A stretch of 64,000 nucleotides of DNA from Quillaja saponaria (GCA_029379385.1 CM055614.1:13025528-13089527); one strand, 5' to 3'. Shown: positions 1 to 12,228, counted from the first letter of the stretch. The notes: a model not told the origin generated them from the letters alone. Translations and numbers: made by a program.

Positions 1-309
1 CCTATGATTAGGAACATTTAAAAATTAAGCTTAAAAGAAATACATCTCATTAGCATGGTCTCATCATGATGCTTATTTCCATTACATTAATTCTTTGGGC
101 TTATGATGGTTAATTAATAACTCTTATACATGATAATGTTTGCTACTTATATTTATTAATAATATGAATAAGATTATATATAAAATAATATGCCACAACA
201 TCACATGTTATTGGCTTTAGGGCATACTACTAACAGGTAGATGAAATGTTAAATGGCAATCTAATTCGTTGTGACGAGAAGTTCATAATGAAAATGCCAT
301 GCTTCTTGA

Positions 310-1318
310 GATTCTGCAAAATTCTCGAGCAAAGGTTTCAACTACAACCAACAAAAAATACTCATTAGAGAAATGGTTGCTATGTTTTTGTATGTGGTAG
401 GAAAAGGAGCATCGAATCGTACATTGTAAGAAATGATCCAACGCTTTGGAGAAACAATACATAGGTTGTTTAAGTGTGCATTACACATTGTTTTGTTGTT
501 AGCCATTGACATCATCAAGCCAATTGATCCTAAATTCAACTCTATTCCAATCGAAATAAGAGAGAATTGACGATACATGCCCTTTCCAGCATTGTATTGG
601 TGCCATCAATGATACTCATATTAAGTGTCATGTTCCCTCAGACCGGCAAATGGAATTTGTTGGAAGGAAAGCATATACAATACAAAATGTGATGGTGACA
701 TGTGACTTCAATTTATGCTTTACTTATGTTTTAGTCGGATGGGTTGGAACTGCCCACAATAGCCAAGTACTTGGAGAAGCTTTGACAAATCCTTCATCAA
801 ATTTTCCAATGCCACCTCCGGGAAGAAATTATTTGGTTTGATTCAGGATATGGACTGACATATGGATTTCTACCACCTTACAAATGTGAAAGATATCATC
901 TTCCACACTTCCATGACACCGCAAATATTCCAAAAAATGACAAGAAAATTTTCAACTAACATCATTCAAGTTTAAGGTGCGTAGTGGAGAGGGTGTTTGG
1001 AATTTGGAAGAAACATTTTGCCATCTTGTGAGACATGCCCACATATTCCTTTAAACAACAAGTTAATATCGTAATTGCTACCATGGCTGTGCATAATTTC
1101 ATTAGAAGGGAAGTTTCAAGTGATTTAGAGTTTCAACTTTATTATAATGATCTGGATGTTTTGCCCGACCATTTACGAGAGGAGTACATTAGATAAGAGA
1201 ACTTCAGAGACAATGACTATATGAAAATGCACCGAATGATCCACATCCAAGGCTCAATGGAAGAGGTCTGTGATATAATTAAAAATCAGCTTATGTTAGC
1301 TGGACACCATTAAATTTT
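310..1318 (+). pseudogene. PIF/Harbinger-type transposase relic (HARBI1-like)
   Basis: Conceptual translation with frame changes gives the landmarks of a plant Harbinger DDE nuclease, the cut-and-paste transposase of that superfamily. At about 601-630 the GAINDTHIK segment matches the family's GAxDGTHI block; the catalytic Asp reads Asn, so activity is unlikely. At about 839-900 DSGYGLTYGFLPPY and CERYHL match the second Asp block. At about 987-1020 ERVFGIWKKHF carries the Glu of the third block, and MAVHNFIRRE (about 1084-1113) is the usual C-terminal signature. In-frame stops occur, for example after FN near 957-959 and before DMP near 1038-1040. The N-terminal DNA-binding part is not recognisable. 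It is a dead copy; neither terminal inverted repeat was found with confidence. Confidence 0.85.
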
Positions 1319-2301
1319 TAGTCTTATTTATAATCTATGATGGTAGGTGTCATTTTAATTTTATTACTAAAAATAAAAACTAAAATGGTAGGTGTCATTT
1401 TAATTTTATTAATCTATGATTGTTATTTACAATTAAAATTATATATTTAATTTTAGTTACATTTAATCTCAATTAAAAATAAAACTGAATAAAAAATAAA
1501 TTTACTTTTAATCAAATATAAAAACTAAATTAAAAACAAAACAGTTTAATCAAGAAATAAATAAAACAATTCAAATGCTTTTTTGGTAATTTTTACACCA
1601 AAATAGCTTCTCCAACCATAGTCATAGACCACAGTTTTTTAGTCATCCAAACAAACGACACTTTTAAGATAGAATGACCTTAGACCTATTTAATCATGGT
1701 TTCAGACCATGATCTCTGTCTCACTGCCGTACCAAATACAACATTAGTTTTTAAATCTAAAATACGCGTTTCATGGCAAAGTCGAGTACTGCAAAGCGCC
1801 CAATGAGAATTATCATTGCACGTTTGATGCAAAAGCGCCTATTTTTTTTTTCTTTTTTACTAATTTAACCCTGCAATAATCACAAAATTCGAATTGCAAT
1901 TTTTTTTTACATGTTCTTGATGCTATTTTTTTTAAAGTGAAGCCATTTTCTTAATTGTTTTCGCTATTTTAACAATTTTCTCCTTCCTCTCAACAATTCA
2001 CACCTCTAACAATATTTTCATTCTCTCACTCAACCCCCCCTCTCACCTATTTGAAGCAAATATCAAGTTTTAAGGTGTGGTAGTTATATTTCTTGTTAAT
2101 TCTTATTAAATTTATTTTAAATTATTCAATAATTTATGCTAATAGTTATTGGTTATGTTTATTTGATGAGCTAATAAATGTAGTTCAGTAGTTATAATTT
2201 ATTACTAAGCTAATATATTTACTTTAAATTATTCAATAATTGTATTTTCTTGATAATTGTATGCCATATATAATTTATTTATATAATGTTACATATCTAT
2301 A
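1319..2301. other. Intergenic, AT-rich; no gene seen
   Basis: Mostly A/T-rich sequence with stop codons in all frames. A short segment (about 1380-1410) repeats the text just before it (about 1342-1365). The first 400 bases may be the 3' non-coding part of the Harbinger relic, but I cannot place its end. Confidence 0.5.
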
Positions 2302-2530
2302 TTTATACTATTCTAAAAGTCAGAAGACCTTATGTTCTCCTACTTTAGAATAGTATAAAATAATTAATCCAACTTAAATTAATTTAAAAAATAGTTTTTC
2401 TCTCCTAATAAACTATCCATTGCTCATCTACTCACATACCAACTATAGCTCTTTCATTTTTTATCCCTTAATAACTACCCACTTTCACTCACACATTAAC
2501 TCATCTTAAATATAACTAAAAAAAAAACTT
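2302..2530 (+). repeat. Helitron-like 5' end with perfect hairpin, copy A
   Basis: Positions 2302-2317 and 2344-2359 are perfect 16-base inverted complements around a 26-base loop that contains AGTCAGAAGACC. The same loop word follows similar A/T arms at 3637 and 3824, so this is one of three diverged family members. The TATACTATTxTAAAAG start resembles 5' ends of plant Helitrons; that assignment is inference. All three continue into related text with TTAATAACTACC or CACCxTTTTAATATA blocks. Confidence 0.45.
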
Positions 2531-3124
2531 TAAAATGTACATATGCTCGCAAATGTGACTATATATATTTTTTAAATGTATTAATTTTATAACAATAGTT
2601 TTATGTTACATAATAATAACAGTAATAATAGTGGTATATTTAATTTAAATGTTTTTACATGCAATTTAATATTTTATTTATTATTATTATTTAAAATTAA
2701 TAAAAATAGTATAATTTAGATCTATGAGGTGGGCATGACTGTGTTGTGGGATACAACTTAGTAATAATAAATAAAAATTACTAAAGAATATTTTTAGTAC
2801 GAGTGACAAATAATATTTCATTAGATGATTCATCTTTCAATTATAAGTTATTTTTCGTGCTACTTGGTGCATGATTACTTTTGTCTTAAATAATTCTGTA
2901 GTAATATTATCAATCTTTGCTATATTAAAAAAGAAAGAATTAAATGATGAAATGAGTATGTATTTATTTTCGAATAGTATAATCCCTTCTTCAATTTTTG
3001 TTTTTTTATTTATTTATTTATAGTTTTTGATATTTTACTGAGGTCTTGTAAAATATATATTTAAAAAGTAATATCATTAAGCTTATTTGATTTTATACCA
3101 TAAGCATACATATCTTTTTTTATA

Positions 3125-3505
3125 GGCTTATCTACTATTTTGGTCCTTCAAGATTATATTAGTTTTCAGTTCAGTCATCCAATAATTTTTTCAATCAATT
3201 TTATCCTCCAAGATTCAAATTTTCTCAATTAAGTTCAATTCTTCTATTACATGTTATGAATTAACGAAATGACCCATAAATCTAATAACGTATATAAGTT
3301 ATTTTTATATTTTGTAAAACATTTTTGGGTTATTTTATCATTAAATTTTGTAGAATTACTTTATTTATGTATAACATAAGAATGAAAAAATATAGCTTGA
3401 TTGAAAAATTCTGAATCCCAAATGATGAAATTGACCGAAAAAATTATTGGATGACTAAATTAAAAACTAATGCAATCCTGAAGGACTATAACAGTAGTTA
3501 AGCTT
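3125..3505. mobile_element. Foldback MITE with ~120-bp inverted arms
   Basis: The left arm (about 3125-3245) contains GGTCCTTCAAGATT and CATCCAATAATTTTTTC. The same text appears in reverse complement in the right arm (about 3375-3505). The arms are diverged by point changes but colinear. There is no coding capacity. This is the structure of a non-autonomous foldback element; I could not fix a target-site duplication. Confidence 0.7.
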
Positions 3506-3636
3506 TTCTTATATTTTGAAATTATAATTTTAATGCAGAGTTAAGAATGATATTTTGATGAATACAAAAGAGGAAAAAATAGGAGTTGATTTTTTTATTA
3601 CATATTTAAATTTGACAATTATTTTGAAAAAAAATA

Positions 3637-3790
3637 AATATATATTATAAAAGTGGGAGACCTAAGCACTATATAATGTACATCTATTTAAAAAATAAAT
3701 TCAATTAATAAATTGTATTCACAAATTTTGATAATTATTAAACAGTGACGTAATCACTTTCGTACTCTCTCCCACCTTTTTAATATACAA
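3637..3790 (+). repeat. Helitron-like 5' end, copy C
   Basis: Starts with an A/T arm running into ATTATAAAAGTGGGAGACC, followed by a partial inverse of the arm (TATATAATG). It ends with CCCACCTTTTTAATATAC, also found in copy B. It is a diverged member of the family at 2302 and 3824. Confidence 0.4.
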
Positions 3791-3823
3791 ATATCTTTTT
3801 GCAAGTATATTCATCAGGCCACT

Positions 3824-4050
3824 AGTATATATATATTATTATAAAAGTCAGAAGACCCTTGTGGTTTCCTATTATATAATATACACATATTTAACATATT
3901 AATTCAATTAATAAATCTATTTAGTCACTTAATAACTACCACACAATAATCTCTCCACTTTCTACTTTCCTATTCTATTACACCATTTTAATATATAAAT
4001 TTTTTTTTTATCAAATTAAGATAAAATATATACATAAGATGTATGCATAT
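3824..4050 (+). repeat. Helitron-like 5' end, copy B
   Basis: ATTATTATAAAAGTCAGAAG is nearly the same as copy A, followed by the inverse arm ATTATATAATAT. TTAATAACTACC, shared with copy A, lies about 100 bases in. A CTAG word precedes it. No coding capacity. Confidence 0.4.
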
Positions 4051-4720
4051 GCGCATACCACTAATAGGAAGCTGAAAGAATTAAAGTTAAAATGTAAAAA
4101 TAATAAATTATTAAAAGGGCCTCATTTTTCAATGGGAAAAAGAACTACATTTTTTAAAATATACTTTATTAAAGTTAAAACATGTAACACACAAAAACTT
4201 ATCATTTGGGCTTGACTAAGATTTTAGAAAGTTGTATTCGTGTTGTCTCACTGTCGATGATACCTGTTGCAAAGTCGGTATTGGAGGCCTAATATAATTT
4301 CCAATAACATTACCCACATTTTGTCCTTCCTGCCAGTTGCTACTTTTAGCAGTAAAAATCTGCAATAGGACGAATTGGAGTGGTCGTTAGGGTTGGGCAT
4401 TCAGTATCCAATTTTGTAAAAAAAACTTTATAGTTCACCTTTTTATTATTAAAAAGAAGTAGTGTTATAATTTTTTATTAGTTCGTATTGCCATGGAAGT
4501 AAGGTACATGTGATTTAATTTTAAAATTATAAGAATGATATTGAAAATCTTTGAACAAGATGAAAATATTTTATTGAGCAAATAAGAAGAATGAGAAATG
4601 TAATTTAATCTAATTTATTGCAAGTTGTTGAGTTAACAACAAAATAAGAACATGAAATTTTTAGTGAAACGCACCTACTCACCCCATTGAAATGATTGTT
4701 AGTTAAACAAACGGCTAATC
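4051..4720. other. Intergenic; no gene seen
   Basis: No open frame with recognisable similarity. The earlier exons of the dioxygenase whose last exon begins at 4721 would be expected here, but I see no trace of them. Confidence 0.5.
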
Positions 4721-4855
4721 TATTTGGACCATTGCCAGAGCTAACATCTACAGAGAAGCCAGCTCTTTACCAGATTCATATTCAATGAGTTTATGAAAAG
4801 GTTCTTTACAAAGGAGTTAGAAGGCAAATCTTTGATAAATTACTTCAAGCTGTGA
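4721..4855 (+). pseudogene. Last-exon relic of an ACC-oxidase-homolog dioxygenase
   Basis: The text matches the 3' part of the last exon of the intact dioxygenase at 22594-23922 (its 23793-23922) and of the pseudogene at 43195-44485. The frame opens FGPLPELTSTEKPAL, then shifts by one base near the Tyr-Arg-His position and meets a stop. The terminal TGA is preserved at 4853-4855. Nothing of the rest of that gene is visible upstream, so this is a fragment of a third copy. It shows that the dioxygenase cluster once extended at least 18 kb to the left of the intact gene. Confidence 0.85.
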
Positions 4856-5358
4856 CACAAAGATAACATTTTAATTTGATTTGGCATTTCCTATAGAAGA
4901 TCAAACCAGTCCATTAAACATATTCATTGTGGCTCTAATCTTGAAAAATAACTTCATTATGATCCGTCATGGATATAAGTAAGAGGCTGCACACAACCTT
5001 GCACTCCATGTGCTGGATATTACAATTTTTCCCCTTTTAAGAATTTTGTTCTCAAAATTCGAGGACTAACACAAATAACATATCTATCCTTGCTTCCTTT
5101 CTTAATTACTTACTATTTTACGGTTTCCTTTTTTTGAGTTAATGGCATGCAAGTTAATGGCTGCTTGTATGAATGAATGTTTGGCTGCATGATGCTGCAT
5201 GAATGGTATGATGTGATGATTCATGTACGTAGGTAGTGACTGAAATTTTCCACTTGGCCTAGCTTACCATTTATTTTATAAATTTCTTTTTCAGTCTGCC
5301 ACCCTGCTAAGAGCAAGAATAACTTCCTATCTCATGTCTTTTCATTCCTCTACTTGAA

Positions 5359-5884
5359 GATTACACCGGTTTTTATTTTGGTTCTTAAGGAATTATTATT
5401 TTTTAATCAAGCCTTTTCAGATTCAATTGTTTCTATTCTGGTTCTCTAAGTTTAATTTTTCATAATTTAATTTTTAATCAAGTTAAAATTATTAAATTGA
5501 GATAAAATTGTAAAAAATTAGCTTGCATATTTAAAGGAGATGATAAAAAAATAAAGATTAATGTATGAAAAGAAAAATTGCATGAATATTGACTCAATTA
5601 TTAGATAAATTTATTTCCTTAACTTCAAATTTCAAACCCAAACTCTTTTTTTCTAAAAACCAAAATTTTCTTACTACATCAAATTCTTTTCATGTATTTT
5701 TAATCATATCAACTAATTATATGATGTTCTATCGAAATTTAATATTTTTACTTGATTAAGAATTCAATTTTAAAAAAAATAAAAATTAAGTCTTGCATAA
5801 CCAAAATAGAAAAAAATTAAATCCTAAAAGATTTGATTAGAAAAAATAATTTTTTAAGGATCAAAATAAAAATTGGTATAATCT
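5359..5884. mobile_element. Foldback MITE with ~110-bp inverted arms
   Basis: The left arm (about 5359-5475) reads GATTACACCGGTTTTTATTT and continues with TTTTAATCAAGCC. The right arm (about 5780-5884) is its diverged reverse complement (GATTATACCAATTTTTATTT, then TCTAATCAAATC, on the minus strand). It is non-coding and has the same architecture as the element at 3125-3505 but different sequence. Confidence 0.65.
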
Positions 5885-7061
5885 TAAGGACTAAAACAAT
5901 AAATAAGTTATTTTAAACATAAAATATTTAAAATAATTATATCTTAATAGAAATTGATATCTCATTGAAAATGGGATGTGGGGCAATTATTGCCTTAAAA
6001 TAATAATATCATTTCTCAATAAATGACATGCCTCTCACGCGGAGATTTCGATTCGTGTGGAAAATCTGAAGATTATTTTGCTTTATTAGCCAAGTGGGGT
6101 CGTTTTGTCAAAGTTAATAAGTTTTATGGCAAATTTTGCTGATTTCATATATGATACAATTGTGTACCAATCTATTATGATATAAATTAACAGGTTAATT
6201 TTTCATTTAGAGTAATAGTTTATTTTTTATTTTTTTTAATATTGTACTGTCAATGTAAATTATTTTTACACTATCAATAAATAAGAAATACTCATTTAGA
6301 GAGGTGGAAATTGAAACTACATATGGAGACGTTAAGAGGTCATGGTCCTTACAGGATTTTTGAAAAATTTACTTTGACCCTTAAAAATTTATATTTTTAT
6401 TATTTTCATTCTTAATAATTTTGAGCAAATTGTACTTTAACTCTTAAATTTATACTTTTATCATTCCAATTTATGAATTGTTTTATTTTTTATTTTATAA
6501 TTATGACCTTATAAAATATACTTTTTACTAATTTTATCAGGTTAAACTTGTTTGAAAACCAAAAAAAGGAGAATGGAAAAATATTAAATCCAAACAATGA
6601 AGGTAAAATCGTGTTAGTTTATAATATATATATTAATATCCATAATTATTTTGACAAGTTTGAATGAAGTATTTATATATATTTTTTATTTTTATGTTTG
6701 TTGTTTCATGACCTATATATTATTATTTTCAGTAATCAAGTTTAACAACTCTATCCAAGTTCTAACCAGTATTAATACCCAATCTAAACTCAAGTGCCTA
6801 TTCATTTTTTAGAACTTGACATTTTATTTTTGGTACAAATACTTAGATTCATTTTATATTGATCCATAATATTTTAAATTTATTAAAAGCAGTAATTTAT
6901 ATTTTAAAATAATTAAATGTTATATAAATCACACTAGAGTTAATTTATAAGTGCCAACGAGATGTATCAATTTTGCTTCACATAACAACCTACCTACCCA
7001 GGTCTTTAATATCTTGATTTTAGTCAAATACACTGAAATATTATAATTCTATTTATCGATA
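5885..7061. other. Intergenic; no gene seen
   Basis: AT-rich DNA with stop codons in all frames. Around 6360-6480 two similar blocks (a TACTTTRACYCTTAAA word followed by TTTTATYATT) sit about 70 bases apart, perhaps a decayed short tandem repeat. Confidence 0.45.
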
Positions 7062-8225
7062 GTAGTAATAAAAAATTAATATTTAATCACATGTTAATAT
7101 AAATTACTTTTACATTATAAATGAATAATGAATTATGATCATGTGTTTTTAATACTAACAATCACGTATATTATAATCTTATTACGGATAGTATAAAACT
7201 TCGCAAATGATCAATATTATCTCAAAAATTAAAATCATAAATGATAGAAATGCTTTGATTTATTATTATTGGTTTAAATTGTTGAAGCAACCACGCTTTC
7301 GTCACAAAAGTCCACTTTCTTGTCCAAACGTCGTTGGTTTGTTGTCAAGGTCCATTTTCAAACCCACCACACTGAAATACTGTCAACAAACAGCAACGTG
7401 ATATGTATCACTTTAACTGGATAAGTTGGATTATCTCCTGTACATCAGCTTACTTTAACAAAACAAAACCAAAAAAAAAAAAATGCATTGTTTTAATTTT
7501 ACTTATTGTTTTTCCTTTCTTTGGTTATATATTTCTATTTATTTTTTTTTTTCCTGCGGTTGTTATTCCCACAGCTTGATTTTGTATTATTCAGAGTCTA
7601 TTAAATGCATAATAATCGACAAGACTAATTTACCCTTGAATAAATAATTTGTCATGAAAGTCAGTTTAGTGGGACCCACTGATACATTTATTCAATTTTC
7701 CATCTATTCTCTTTCTTATGAGGTAAATATTTGTGATTAATTTGCAAACTCTGATGTGTGCATAAGTGCATTGTATCAATTTTTCTTTGTTCAACTTTAA
7801 TTTTTTTTAATTATTAATTCTTAGAATTACTTTTATTTAGAATGATTATATTGTTTTTTAACTGATGATATAGGCTGAATTCGTTTTATTTTTTATGTAT
7901 TACTAAATTTCATGTTACTATAACAACTTATATATATAATGTTGTTTGATAAGTGAACTTTTTTTTTACTGCAGTTGAATTGCAGTTGAATAGTATATTT
8001 TTCATTTCAAGTTTCAACTTTTATCATTACTCTCCTATTTTTTAACCTTTTAATATTAAAAAAATATTTATAGAGCTTCGAATGTTGAAAACAAAATAGA
8101 AGTGATACATATATGCTAGTATTTCAACTGAATTAATATTCAATATTGTAGATAGAATTAATTTTCAACTGAATTAATCCATCTTCTTTGACCAATCCAA
8201 TTGCTTTGCATCTTGTGCATGTGCT
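7062..8225 (+). repeat. Duplicated non-coding module, copy 1 (pairs with 20453-21551)
   Basis: This segment aligns along its whole length, in direct orientation, with 20453-21551. Shared blocks include AAATGCTTTGATTTATTATT, TTAGTGGGACCCACTGA and TTTGCATCTTGTGCAT. Similarity stops at GTGCAT in both copies (8222 and about 21549). Copy 2 lies about 1 kb upstream of the intact dioxygenase, so the module is probably old 5' flank of that gene family. Short reading frames inside both copies are chance frames and differ between them. Confidence 0.85.
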
Positions 8226-8227
8226 CC

Positions 8228-9002
8228 ATTATCTTCATGTAGCTACATCTTTTACATATGGCAGCTGAAGTGTACCCGAACTTTACTGTGGCATAGCATT
8301 AAAAATTGTCGGGTTAGAAACTAGTTGGTATAGATGGTAATCCAAGAGTACCTAACACAGCTGGCGGTCTTCTGGCTATCTGAACTTGCTCATATTGTGG
8401 AATCGGCTATGCCACTTGACTGATAGGTTCAGTAACCACTTGCCCCTGGATGTAACCAAGAACGGAACTGTCTGATGGCTGCTGAACTGGTTGCCCGGCT
8501 TTGAAAGAGGTTGCAAAATACTTTTTCGTCTGTTAGGCAATCCTTCAAACTTGCTCTTAGACATTGTTCACCTCATTGTGCATCATCGACTTCATAATCT
8601 CGACTAACTGTTTTGACATCTAGTACATCAAATTATTTAAGCCCTAAATCGATCTGTCGACGATAAAAGAAGTGGTCATCACTATAGGCTATGTAGATGT
8701 TCCATCTCCGTCTATAGTTGGTGCAATTATCCTCAACTGAGGAGATGATATTCCTTCCACAGCTAGTATAACGATCCTTGGTTGAGGAGATGGTGCTACC
8801 GAAGTAGGAATTTCAGTAGGTTGTGAAACTTGAGGGTCGTCTTGTCTTCGGCGACCATTCTTCTTAGCTTCTGACTGTGAAGTGTCCATATCGGATAGAC
8901 TATTCCCAGAAAGCAATTGCATGCGCTAATTAAAATCGTGACCAATAACAAATCTCTCAAGAGATTAGTCATTTTGGTCCCACTTGGGAGTGCCAAAAAA
9001 TA
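8228..9002 (-). mobile_element. Internal part (gag start) of a truncated LTR retrotransposon
   Basis: Next to the LTR at 9003-10052, the minus strand shows TTTTTTGGCACTCCC (8986-9000), which has the look of the primer-binding/leader region of plant Ty3-type elements. Minus-strand frames follow that are rich in Gln, Pro and Ser, for example MDTSQSEAKKNGRRRQDD (about 8890-8837). These look like a decayed gag N-terminus with several frame changes. The element is cut off at about 8228, where the duplicated host module resumes. No polymerase part is present. Confidence 0.55.
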
Positions 9003-10052
9003 TGTTTGTGAAATATTTTTTTATGGAGATTAGCTGAGGTGACTTGGCTAACTTCGCAACTCTTGATTCATTCCCACGTTCAAACAATTTGGCTAAGAAA
9101 TGGACTCTATTTCTTAGATAATTGGTTAATAGGATACTATAAAAAGCTCCTAGTAGTTTGGCATGATTAGAATATAACTATTGGGCATAAATTTGTAAAG
9201 GAAAGTAATAAATAAGTGCAATAAAACATATAAAAAGATACTACAGATAAAGCATGTAAAGAAATATTGTCAATAAAGAGATACGAATGTAAAATAGGAA
9301 TTGCATTGAAGTTAGATTGTTGTTGTTTGACTGCTGGAGTGCTTACACTTGATGACTCTAATCCTATTTATACAAGAAAAACTAGCCGTTAACCCACTAA
9401 GTCTATCTGTCACGTTCTCCCTTAACTTTCTAACTAGGCATCCACCAATTTAGGAACATAGCTAACAACAGAAGTGGGTTATAGCCCCTATTAACTGATA
9501 TGCTCGGATTTTTAGCAACTAATTTCTGCCTCAACTAGCCCAATAACGATTTTCTGATGCCCCATATCTTCATTATCCCTTAGAAATAGGGTTTGACGTT
9601 GAATGCGGTTTAAATGCACTAAACTACCATTGACTTGGTTTAACTCGGCAGAGCCAATAACTCTACGCAGCTGACTGACCAAATTTTGCTTCAATGAGTC
9701 CATAAGCCCAATAAGTGTCCAGGCTTATTGAAAAACCAAACTTGAACCAGTTTAAATAGGTCTTATCTTTATCTCCACCTTTGAACCATTCCCAACATCC
9801 TTATCCTTTCAACTGAAATCCTAACCGAAAATCTCTATTTCAAGGGGATTTGAAACTCTTCCATTATCCTTTATTATTTTTGAATAAAAATACTGGATAT
9901 GGCTTAATTCTAGTAACTAAGCAGTCTACTAAATTGGTTTTAACCCAATTGAAAAAATTTGAATTAAGCCTAAATTCAGTTAGATGACCCAGTCTATTAG
10001 TTGTGTTAGTGCTCAATTGATCAAAAATCACCAAATAAGTCCGGTGCTAACA
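9003..10052 (-). repeat. LTR (~1.05 kb) of the truncated retrotransposon
   Basis: On the minus strand it begins TGTTAGCACCGGACTTATTT (10052 downward) and ends ACAAACA at 9003, giving the TG...CA ends of an LTR. The primer-binding-like TTTTTTGGCACTCCC lies immediately inside. A TATAAATAGG promoter-like word occurs near 9364-9373 on the minus strand. The partner LTR is missing, in line with truncation at 8228. Confidence 0.7.
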
Positions 10053-10622
10053 CCATCTTGAAGATAAAGATGCTTCCTCTATGACACATTGTTATGCATT
10101 GGGTGCTTTTCATGCTGCAAGTAGAAGAAGAAGGAAAAATCCAAATCAATGCTATATAATAGAATGCATCAAATTCTATTTCTTTTGCATTTTCAAATAA
10201 ATAGGTTGTAACAATAGAGATTTATTCATTTAATGAGAAGGCCAAGGAAATAAAAGGTATATCAACATCTTAGGTCCTATATTTCAAGCACTAGTTTGAA
10301 TCATTGAATTGCTTCACAAATAAGAAATTCTATCAACAATTTCATTATATCCCCCATTTCCTTTTAATAAGCCAGATTAAATGTATATTTTGTATTTTTC
10401 TATTCAAAGAGTTGTTTAATTAGATTGTGAGTATGCCCTAGTGGCCCTAACCCTTTTTCCCTCTAGCTTCTCTCCTATGCTATTTCCCTCTCATCCATGT
10501 CTCTGCCTTTGGTTCTGCATTGTTAGAAATTAAGTAGAATCCAACATGCATCGCTTAGTGTAGTTAGTAACTTAATGAAAGATATTACTTACACATTTCC
10601 TAGAGGAATGCCAAAAATTTTA
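10053..10622. other. Intergenic; no gene seen
   Basis: No supported coding frame. It is the spacer between the truncated minus-strand element and the plus-strand gypsy element. Confidence 0.5.
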
Positions 10623-10982
10623 TGTTACGAGCCATTGTGAATGGGCTCATAAGCTAATCAAGTCTGCTTAGTCCAAATGCAACGTTTAACTAAAGCTGAC
10701 AAGAGGATTAGTTGGCAAAGTTGTTAGTAATTCTGTTAAGATTGTTAGTTAGTTTAATTTAGTTCTAATATAGTTAGTAATCCTCTTTTTTAAGTTTGTC
10801 AACTTTGTATAGTATTAATATCAGAATCTGTGTAATTGATAAACATCTTAAACATTAATCGAATTGGCTAAAGGCCTTGTTTTCTCTTTCTTTTTCTGTC
10901 TCTTTGTGTAATTCCAAGAACTTTACCTCATAGCTTGAGGAGTTCGTCTGGCTAGCAATTCTAGCTTGAGATTCTTGGTTTA
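10623..10982 (+). repeat. 5' LTR of the Ty3/gypsy element
   Basis: About 360 bases matching 17009-17377 end to end: both start TGTTACGAGCCATTG and end with CTAGCTTGAGATTCTTGGTTTA-type text. They differ by many substitutions, so the insertion is not recent. A primer-binding-like TGTATTAGAGC (10994-11004), a degenerate match to the plant Met-tRNA site TGGTATCAGAGC, follows. The last bases do not show a clean CA end. Confidence 0.85.
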
Positions 10983-11030
10983 GACTTATTAGTTGTATTA
11001 GAGCTTTTGATCATCGGCTGTGGAACAACA

Positions 11031-12215
11031 ATGGTGAACGTCAGTGCAATGACTATCGACCAGAAGTTTGTAGCTTTAGATACAAGAATATAAACTATAT
11101 AGTTAAGGTTCATGGCCATTGATTCATCTCTATTAGAGCTGAAGGGAAATTCTAATGCAAAGTTTCAGACATTAATGGAGGCAGTGACTGCCGTGCACGG
11201 AAACAAGGTTGAAAGCAGCCACCAATCACCTCTAGTGGCCCTTCCAATTCGTCCAGTCCAACCATCTCCAGCCATGGGGTAGATTCCTCCTATTGTACCA
11301 CCTGCAAGTCTTATGGCTGTTGATACCAGAGAGTATCACCTAATGAAAAGAGCTGCACAAGTGGAGTTCCCTAAGTTTGAGGGTGATAATCTCAAGAATT
11401 AGTTGTTCAAATGCCAAGAGTTCTTTGAGGTAGACCAAACTCCTGTCGAAATGAAGGTTAGAATTGCAGCTATGAACTTGGTACCAAGCCTTTTGAGTGG
11501 TATCAAGGTTATTTGGAAGAAGGATGCATGGTGAGATCTCCTTGGGATGAACTGGTGCATGAACTACAAGTCAGGTTTCAAGGTAACATCTTAACCAGAC
11601 CTGTATGATACCTGAAACAAGTAGCTGGTGTAGAGGAATAAAAAGGTACTTTTGAAATGTTAAAGAATTGATATTGTATACCTAAAGAAGTTTTATTAGA
11701 CCATTATCTTGGAGGCCTTAAAGAAGATATAGTTCATGGAATAAGTCTGGTGGAAATTCCTTCTTTATCAAAGGCTATGAAACTAGCCAAAGTACAAGAA
11801 AAACTACTTAATTCCATTATATACAGGAAGAGTGTGAATTACAGTAGTAAAACCCTGATACCTTTCACTCACAATGCCCCCATCCAAACTCCTTACCATC
11901 ACCTTCTGCTAAGTTCCTTCCAAATGTACTCCTTAATCCAAGAAACTAACAAGGTTCTTCTTACAAATCCTTACCCATCAACTCTGTGAATTCTAACCAA
12001 TCTACCAATATAAGACCTGTTAGCAATACAAGCAACCATAGTTACCAATCCAACCTTACTACCAGAAAACCACCTCTAACCAAAACTAAAGTAGAAATGG
12101 AAGAAAAAAAAAAGAAAAAGAAAAAGACTAAGCTTCTGTTGTAATGATAGATTTAGTTAGGGGCATAAGTGTAGGAATAGTCAAAGCTTAATGACCATTA
12201 CTGTGAAAAGGAAGA
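11031..12215 (+). pseudogene. gag of the gypsy element
   Basis: The start ATG (11031, MVNVSAMTIDQKF) follows the primer site by about 27 bases. Recognisable retrotransposon-gag text: VEFPKFEGDN (about 11361-11390), then a stop where Trp is expected, LFKCQEFFEVDQTP, and a DHYLGGLKEDIVHGI block (about 11699-11743). A degraded zinc-knuckle (FCCND... GHKC) lies at about 12131-12171 with an internal stop. Gag would bind RNA and build the particle. Several stops (for example about 11281 and 11401) and frame shifts break it. Confidence 0.8.
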
Positions 12216-12228
12216 GGATGCAAAAGAG

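Noticed and set aside
7207..7401. Small frame repeated at 20612-20797
   Set aside because: Both lie in the duplicated non-coding module; the peptides diverge by frame shifts, so there is no coding constraint.
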